Source of the DNA: Desulfurococcales archaeon | Lineage (GTDB): Archaea > Thermoproteota > Thermoprotei_A > Sulfolobales > Ignisphaeraceae | Direction: 5' to 3' | Assembly: GCA_028276605.1 (NCBI GenBank) | Contig: JAPYWC010000026.1 | Coordinates: forward strand, 1-9,797 | DNA: 9,797 nt | Shown here: one piece after another, positions 7,040 through 9,797 of the stretch | Numbering within the stretch: position 1 is the stretch's first letter | Layout: the number at the start of each line of letters is the position of its first letter | Notes under the pieces: generated by a model | Database searches by the model: none | Seen by the model: only the letters and a program-made list of their open reading frames with translations | What the model was told of the DNA's origin: nothing | Translations under genes and position numbers: made by a program

Positions 7040-7429
7040 TCAGTCTTTGACAGTCTCAAGAATCGAAACCACTTGCCAAAGTAATGTGCGTGCATGGAGA
7101 GGCATGTTAGGATCCTGACTAACTTCATCAAGTACTCCAACAGCATTAGCTGCTCTCACAGCAGGAGACAGACCCTTCTCGGTCAATGCTTTTATTGCAT
7201 ACATTGCCGCTCTTCTGATGTTCCTAGGTATTGAAGGATCATTCATAACTCTATTCAAGATTATTAACGCTTGCCTAATCTTTGCTTCATTATCGTAGTG
7301 AACTGGTTGAGCAATAAATCTTTTTTGACTTGACTGAGATTGGCTAGTAGCTTGGGATTGTGAGGCGGTAGAAGTTTCTGCTCCCTTGTTCTGTTTCTGT
7401 GGTTCCTCACTACCTACACCAGCAATCAT
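7040..7429 (-). CDS. UPF0147 family protein with Gln/Ser-rich N-terminal extension
   Basis: The C-terminal 82 residues (48-129) match the conserved archaeal UPF0147 family: an all-helical core with [17 protein letters not shown] (66-82), [17 protein letters not shown] (88-104), [14 protein letters not shown] (105-118) and a final helix ending ETVKD. The biochemical function is unknown. It is preceded by a low-complexity segment rich in Gln, Ser, Thr and Ala (about 11-35), probably disordered, which makes it longer than the roughly 90-residue members. The start at 7429 is supported by one of the strongest ribosome sites in the window (GAGGTGGTGAT, complement 7432-7442). It lies 34 bp upstream of fau-1 on the same strand, which hints at a role in RNA or ribosome metabolism, but this is only inference from context. 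Confidence 0.9.
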   Translation of the reverse strand: MIAGVGSEEPQKQNKGAETSTASQSQATSQSQSSQKRFIAQPVHYDNEAKIRQALIILNRVMNDPSIPRNIRRAAMYAIKALTEKGLSPAVRAANAVGVLDEVSQDPNMPLHARTLLWQVVSILETVKD

Positions 7430-7431
7430 TA

Positions 7432-7442
7432 ATCACCACCTC
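7432..7442 (-). promoter_or_regulatory. Strong ribosome binding site of the UPF0147 gene
   Basis: GAGGTGGTGAT on the minus strand closely matches the complement of the archaeal 16S rRNA 3' end and lies just before the ATG at 7429. It fixes the start and suggests high translation. Confidence 0.7.
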
Positions 7443-7467
7443 TAGCTCTAGTCTAGTGTTTTCGGAG

Positions 7468-7475
7468 ACTTATAG
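7468..7475 (-). promoter_or_regulatory. TATA-like box for the UPF0147-fau-1 unit
   Basis: CTATAAGT on the minus strand predicts a start near 7446, giving a leader of about 17 nt that contains the strong ribosome site. Confidence 0.4.
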
Positions 7476-7522
7476 GCTTTTTGATTGACATTGAATCACA
7501 AAAACAGTTGCCTAATATAAAC

Positions 7523-7531
7523 TTAAATATA
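7523..7531 (+). promoter_or_regulatory. TATA box for the metallo-hydrolase gene
   Basis: TTAAATATA, 31 bp before the ATG at 7563, implies transcription starting roughly 8-12 nt before the ATG. No convincing Shine-Dalgarno site is present, so the mRNA may be nearly leaderless. It is divergent from the UPF0147 promoter within 7430-7562. Confidence 0.5.
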
Positions 7532-7562
7532 CATGAGTGAGATATGCTTTTAGGCGCAGAAA

Positions 7563-8219
7563 ATGGTCTTGATCAGATGGCATGGACATGCATGTTTTGA
7601 GATAATAACGTCTAAGGGCACTGTAGTTGTTATAGATCCGCATGATGGTTATAGCCTCGGCTTAAAGCCTCCTCAAGTTCAGGCAGATATAGTCTTAGTA
7701 ACTCATGAGCACTTTGATCACAATGCATATGCTGTTGTGGCTAAGCCATCAGCACAGGTGCTAAGTATGTTTGTAGGTGAGAAAACTATTGGAGATGTTT
7801 ATGTAAAAGGCGTTGAAGCGTATCATGATAAGGAGAAGGGGAGAAGAAGAGGAAGGATTTCGATATATAAAGTCGTTACAGACGATGTTTCAATTGTTCA
7901 CCTAGGTGACTTAGGACACGAACTTGATGAAAGCTATGCTAAAGCGTTAGAACCCATAGATGTTCTGCTAATACCAGTTGGAGGCACATACACTATTGAC
8001 GCGAAGTCTGCTTGGAATGTAATAAATGTGTTAAAGCCGAAGGCTGTAATACCAATGCATTACTGGGTTAAAGGACTTAACCTACCGTTAAGACCTGTCG
8101 ATGATTTCCTCGCCATTAAGCCTAGCAACTGGAATGTTGTTAAGTTGAGTTCAAACCAGATTGAAGTTAGCGCTCAAAACATACCTATTAACACTGTAAT
8201 AGTGCTTTCATTACCATAA
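7563..8219 (+). CDS. Metal-dependent hydrolase, UPF0173 / UlaG-like metallo-beta-lactamase fold
   Basis: The protein has the short metallo-beta-lactamase fold of the UPF0173 (COG2220) group, relatives of UlaG lactonases and some phosphodiesterases; the natural substrate of the archaeal members is not known. Evidence is the start IRWHGHACFEI (4-14) with His7 and His9, the metal motif THEHFDHN (47-54), His88 in AYHD, HLGDLGH (113-119) with Asp115 as the likely bridging ligand, VGGTYTIDA (139-147) and the late ligand His166 in IPMHYW (163-168). All ligands expected for a two-metal centre appear present, so it is likely active. The length of 218 residues is typical. No signal peptide is seen, so it is cytoplasmic. 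The ATG at 7563 places the first strand directly at the N-terminus, as usual in this family. Confidence 0.92.
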   Translation: MVLIRWHGHACFEIITSKGTVVVIDPHDGYSLGLKPPQVQADIVLVTHEHFDHNAYAVVAKPSAQVLSMFVGEKTIGDVYVKGVEAYHDKEKGRRRGRISIYKVVTDDVSIVHLGDLGHELDESYAKALEPIDVLLIPVGGTYTIDAKSAWNVINVLKPKAVIPMHYWVKGLNLPLRPVDDFLAIKPSNWNVVKLSSNQIEVSAQNIPINTVIVLSLP

Positions 8220-8398
8220 CAAATATGCACACCAATTATTTGCAATTCGCAGTTATTATAAAGCTAAACTAAATTTTTGCGTTAAGGCTTCAAATAAAAT
8301 ATGTGCCCAATAAATGATGAAATAATGAACTTATATAGTGACTGAATTGATGATGGCAGAACCCCCGTCTGAACTGGAAGGAGCTAGCTTAAACTTGC
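8220..8398. other. 179-bp spacer between convergent genes
   Basis: This spacer lies between the stop codons of the metallo-hydrolase and the 172-residue gene. It holds a TTTTT run at 8274-8278, which may act as a U-tract terminator for the hydrolase mRNA, and AT-rich promoter-like stretches near 8252-8262 and 8290-8302. The candidate C/D box RNA lies further right. There is no convincing ORF on either strand. Confidence 0.5.
8307..8377 (+). ncRNA. Candidate C/D box small guide RNA
   Basis: The boxes of an archaeal C/D sRNA occur in the right order within 59 nt: a perfect C box ATGATGA (8314-8320), D' CTGA (8342-8345), a C'-like TTGATGA (8347-8353) and D CTGA (8369-8372). The flanks CCAAT (8307-8311) and ACTGG (8373-8377) can pair at four of five positions as a terminal stem, with CCA/TGG intact. 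The D-side guide, 8354-8368, is GC-rich (GGCAGAACCCCCGT), unlike the AT-rich surroundings. Against this, the C-D' spacer is 21 nt, longer than the usual 10-13, and the D'-C' gap is only 1 nt. The AT-rich C-D' segment also contains a TATA-like TTATATAG that could instead be a promoter. The rRNA or tRNA target was not identified. Confidence 0.42.
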
Positions 8399-8917
8399 TT
8401 AACGCACTACGCCTCTTTGTAGCTGTTTAGTGCATACGGTAAACTCATCACCATACTTTTGCAGTGCGTTTTTAGCTTCGCTAAGAGCTTTAATAATCAC
8501 AGACCTCTTTAGAACTATATCTTGAATGCTTGTAACCGGTATTTCTTCAATGTAGTTATTTATCCTCACCTTCACTACTCTATCATTTAGCTCAGCAAGG
8601 AAGTGTTTTGTATTTGTCACCCCTATTGACATGCCTGTGTAGAATACACTTACATGTGGATTAAGCCTTGATAGGGTTATCCTTGTGTCAGTCTCTGTAT
8701 AGAACCATTTGTAGCATACTTTTCCAACCTTTAGATCTCTGAGCACATTCTCTAATGTTGCTGCCTTGCTTAGAAACTCCTTGAGTATGGTTAGAAACGA
8801 TGTTATCTCTGACAATACCTGTAGATACCTCTTATCCTCTTTCTCTGCCCTCCTAATAATGCTACCGTAGCTCCTGTTTAAAGCATTTACATACTCAATC
8901 ATTCTAGATATGTTCAA
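8399..8917 (-). CDS. Hypothetical protein, 172 aa
   Basis: I do not recognise this family. The N-terminal 65 residues look like two long amphipathic helices that could pair (about 3-29 and 31-63). A middle beta-rich part (70-126) contains YKWFYTETDTRITLS (69-83), VSVFYTGMSIGV (89-100) and RVVKVRINNYIEEIPV (113-128), and the C-terminus returns to a helix (131-156). There are no membrane segments and no metal motif; Cys68 and Cys162 are the only cysteines. The start is a TTG at 8917, chosen because GGTGA lies 6 nt upstream (about 8924-8928). The first in-frame ATG, at 8902, lacks such a site. It lies 74 bp downstream of the zinc-module gene on the same strand, with a possible TATA box TTAAAATA on the complement of about 8959-8967. 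Confidence 0.72.
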   Translation of the reverse strand: MNISRMIEYVNALNRSYGSIIRRAEKEDKRYLQVLSEITSFLTILKEFLSKAATLENVLRDLKVGKVCYKWFYTETDTRITLSRLNPHVSVFYTGMSIGVTNTKHFLAELNDRVVKVRINNYIEEIPVTSIQDIVLKRSVIIKALSEAKNALQKYGDEFTVCTKQLQRGVVR

Positions 8918-8991
8918 GATTTTTCACCAGTACCTGAACTACAAGAGCTGAAAGTAACTATTTTAAGCGAAAACTTATTATTTTTTATGCT

Positions 8992-9393
8992 CTATGGTCC
9001 TACGCTCTCGATAATCATATTTCTCGCCCTTACACCATGTCTAACCGTGCAGTAGTAACATATTCTACGAACCTCATCTATCTCAATAGAGCAACTATGG
9101 CACACTTTCCTGCCACATACAGCGCAATGACCTATTGCAACATTACTTCTACATACATCGCACAAAGCCTCTGCACAGATAACGCAAATATCTAAACGTT
9201 TGTTGAAGTGGTCTTCACATACATACCTGTGACAAAGCTTACAAATATACTTAGCAGGTCTTGTTTCACAAACCTCACAGTTTTTTGCATATAAGCTTAA
9301 TTTTACTCTTAGGGAGTTATAGCTATTTGGGGATGACCTGAGGAACTCCTCTGAGTAGTGATGTGGGGTGGAGCGACGGGGACCCCACATCAT
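8992..9393 (-). CDS. Cys-rich protein with two tandem cross-brace-like zinc modules, 133 aa
   Basis: After a basic, Ser-rich N-terminus (1-36), two Cys/His modules follow with nearly the same spacing. Module 1 has Cys39, Cys42, Cys51, Cys54, Cys59, His62, Cys70 and Cys73; module 2 has Cys78, Cys81, Cys90, Cys93, Cys98, Cys101, Cys112 and Cys115. Each runs C-x2-C-x8-C-x2-C-x4-C-x2-(H/C)-xn-C-x2-C, enough for two zinc ions per module. The pattern resembles B-box, FYVE or RING-like cross-brace folds, so binding to protein or nucleic acid is plausible, but no specific function is shown. The tail (119-133) is short and partly basic. ATG 9393 is followed by a second ATG; AGG lies about 6 nt upstream. 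It sits 55 bp downstream of the 100-residue gene, and an AT-rich CTATATTTT-like element on the complement of about 9423-9431 could be its own promoter. Confidence 0.82.
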   Translation of the reverse strand: MMWGPRRSTPHHYSEEFLRSSPNSYNSLRVKLSLYAKNCEVCETRPAKYICKLCHRYVCEDHFNKRLDICVICAEALCDVCRSNVAIGHCAVCGRKVCHSCSIEIDEVRRICYYCTVRHGVRARNMIIESVGP

Positions 9394-9448
9394 AGATGCC
9401 TTTCTTCAAAATTCTTGGAAGAAAATATAGAAAGAATTTAGATTATAG

Positions 9449-9751
9449 TTAAATGCAGATAACGTTGCTAATATTAAGCTTATGCACATCGTTTTGGAGG
9501 CAGAAAATCTTTTTGCAGTTGCTTAGAAGTTTCTGCATCTTCTCAACATTGTTGTCGTAGTACAGCCTTACTCCAAGGTCAATGTATTTTGTGAATGCGT
9601 CTCTATACTTAAACACCTCCTTTGTATTGGGGGCTAGGATAACTATGACTAAATTCTTTTCTTTGCTTAACCTTGCCTCTAATGCAGCCTTATCTATCAG
9701 TTTATGCATGTCCTCTAGACTTACATTACTAGAGGCTACAGCACAGATCAT
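9449..9751 (-). CDS. Hypothetical alpha/beta protein, about 100 aa
   Basis: I do not recognise this protein. From the chosen start it shows beta strand ICAVASS (2-8), helix SLEDMHKLIDKAALEARLS (11-29), strand NLVIVILAP (33-41), helix (43-55), strand GVRLYYD (60-66), helix VEKMQKLLSNC (69-79) and strand KIFCLQ (81-86), which suggests a small Rossmann-like alpha/beta fold. Cys3, Cys79, Cys84 and Cys99 do not form an obvious metal motif. The ATG at 9751 is preferred over the ATG at 9766, because GGTG lies 8 nt upstream and the codon overlaps the stop of an upstream frame as ATGA, a typical sign of translational coupling. It is the second gene of a leftward cluster continuing into the zinc-module gene. 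Confidence 0.68.
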   Translation of the reverse strand: MICAVASSNVSLEDMHKLIDKAALEARLSKEKNLVIVILAPNTKEVFKYRDAFTKYIDLGVRLYYDNNVEKMQKLLSNCKKIFCLQNDVHKLNISNVICI

Positions 9752-9797
9752 TTCTCCCACACCCATTTACTTCCATCTTTGTAGTCAAACACCTTTA
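9748..9797 (-). CDS. C-terminal tail of an upstream gene (runs off the right edge)
   Basis: An open frame enters from the right edge and ends at the TGA complementary to 9748-9750, giving the tail KVFDYKDGSKWVWEK. The stop overlaps the ATG of the next gene as ATGA. Only 15 residues are visible, so no family can be named, and the call rests mainly on the coupling geometry and the protein-like tail. Confidence 0.4.
   Translation of the reverse strand, partial: KVFDYKDGSKWVWEK

Noticed and set aside
8331..8338. TTATATAG as a TATA box for a rightward transcript starting near 8358
   Set aside because: No gene follows on the plus strand, and the same bases fall inside the ordered C/D boxes. It is kept only as an alternative to the guide RNA call.
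8358..8372. CAGA/TCTG hairpin with a seven-base loop, resembling a tRNA arm
   Set aside because: The stem is four pairs, the loop lacks tRNA loop bases, and no acceptor, D or T arms surround it.

Overview
The window looks like a chromosomal segment from a hyperthermophilic archaeon of the Thermoproteota (Crenarchaeota), probably Desulfurococcales- or Ignisphaera-like. The genes are archaeal: HMG-CoA synthase of the isoprenoid-lipid pathway, the rRNA methyltransferase Nep1, ribonuclease FAU-1, a UPF0147 protein, an ApgM-type phosphoglycerate mutase and an archaeal ROK sugar kinase. AT-rich TATA boxes lie about 20-40 bp before starts, several genes have GGTG-type Shine-Dalgarno sites, and AGG and ATA codons are frequent. 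The genus cannot be fixed from the sequence alone. There are no mobile elements, tRNAs, rRNAs or CRISPR arrays.

Left part (1-2000): the N-terminal third of HMG-CoA synthase runs leftward off the edge. A divergent promoter region separates it from an unrecognised 173-residue gene, followed in the same direction by nep1. Middle (2007-4580): nep1 converges on a leftward two-gene unit, apgM-like phosphoglycerate mutase then ROK glucokinase, which join sugar entry and the lower part of glycolysis. A divergent promoter region follows.

Centre (4581-7429): a rightward AbrB-PhoU regulator converges on leftward fau-1, and their coding ends overlap by 83 bp. Upstream of fau-1, on the same strand, is a UPF0147 gene with a very strong ribosome binding site. 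A divergent promoter region then leads to a rightward metallo-beta-lactamase-fold hydrolase (UPF0173 type).

Right part (8220-9797): a 179-bp region between convergent genes contains correctly ordered C, D', C' and D boxes and is a candidate C/D guide RNA. Beyond it is a leftward run of small, poorly characterised genes: a 172-residue helical protein, a 133-residue protein with two tandem cross-brace-like zinc modules of nearly identical spacing, a 100-residue alpha/beta protein, and the tail of another gene coupled by an ATGA overlap.

Much of the window concerns RNA maturation (Nep1, FAU-1, possibly UPF0147 and the guide RNA) and core carbon metabolism. The least explained parts are the small-gene cluster at the right end and the candidate guide RNA.
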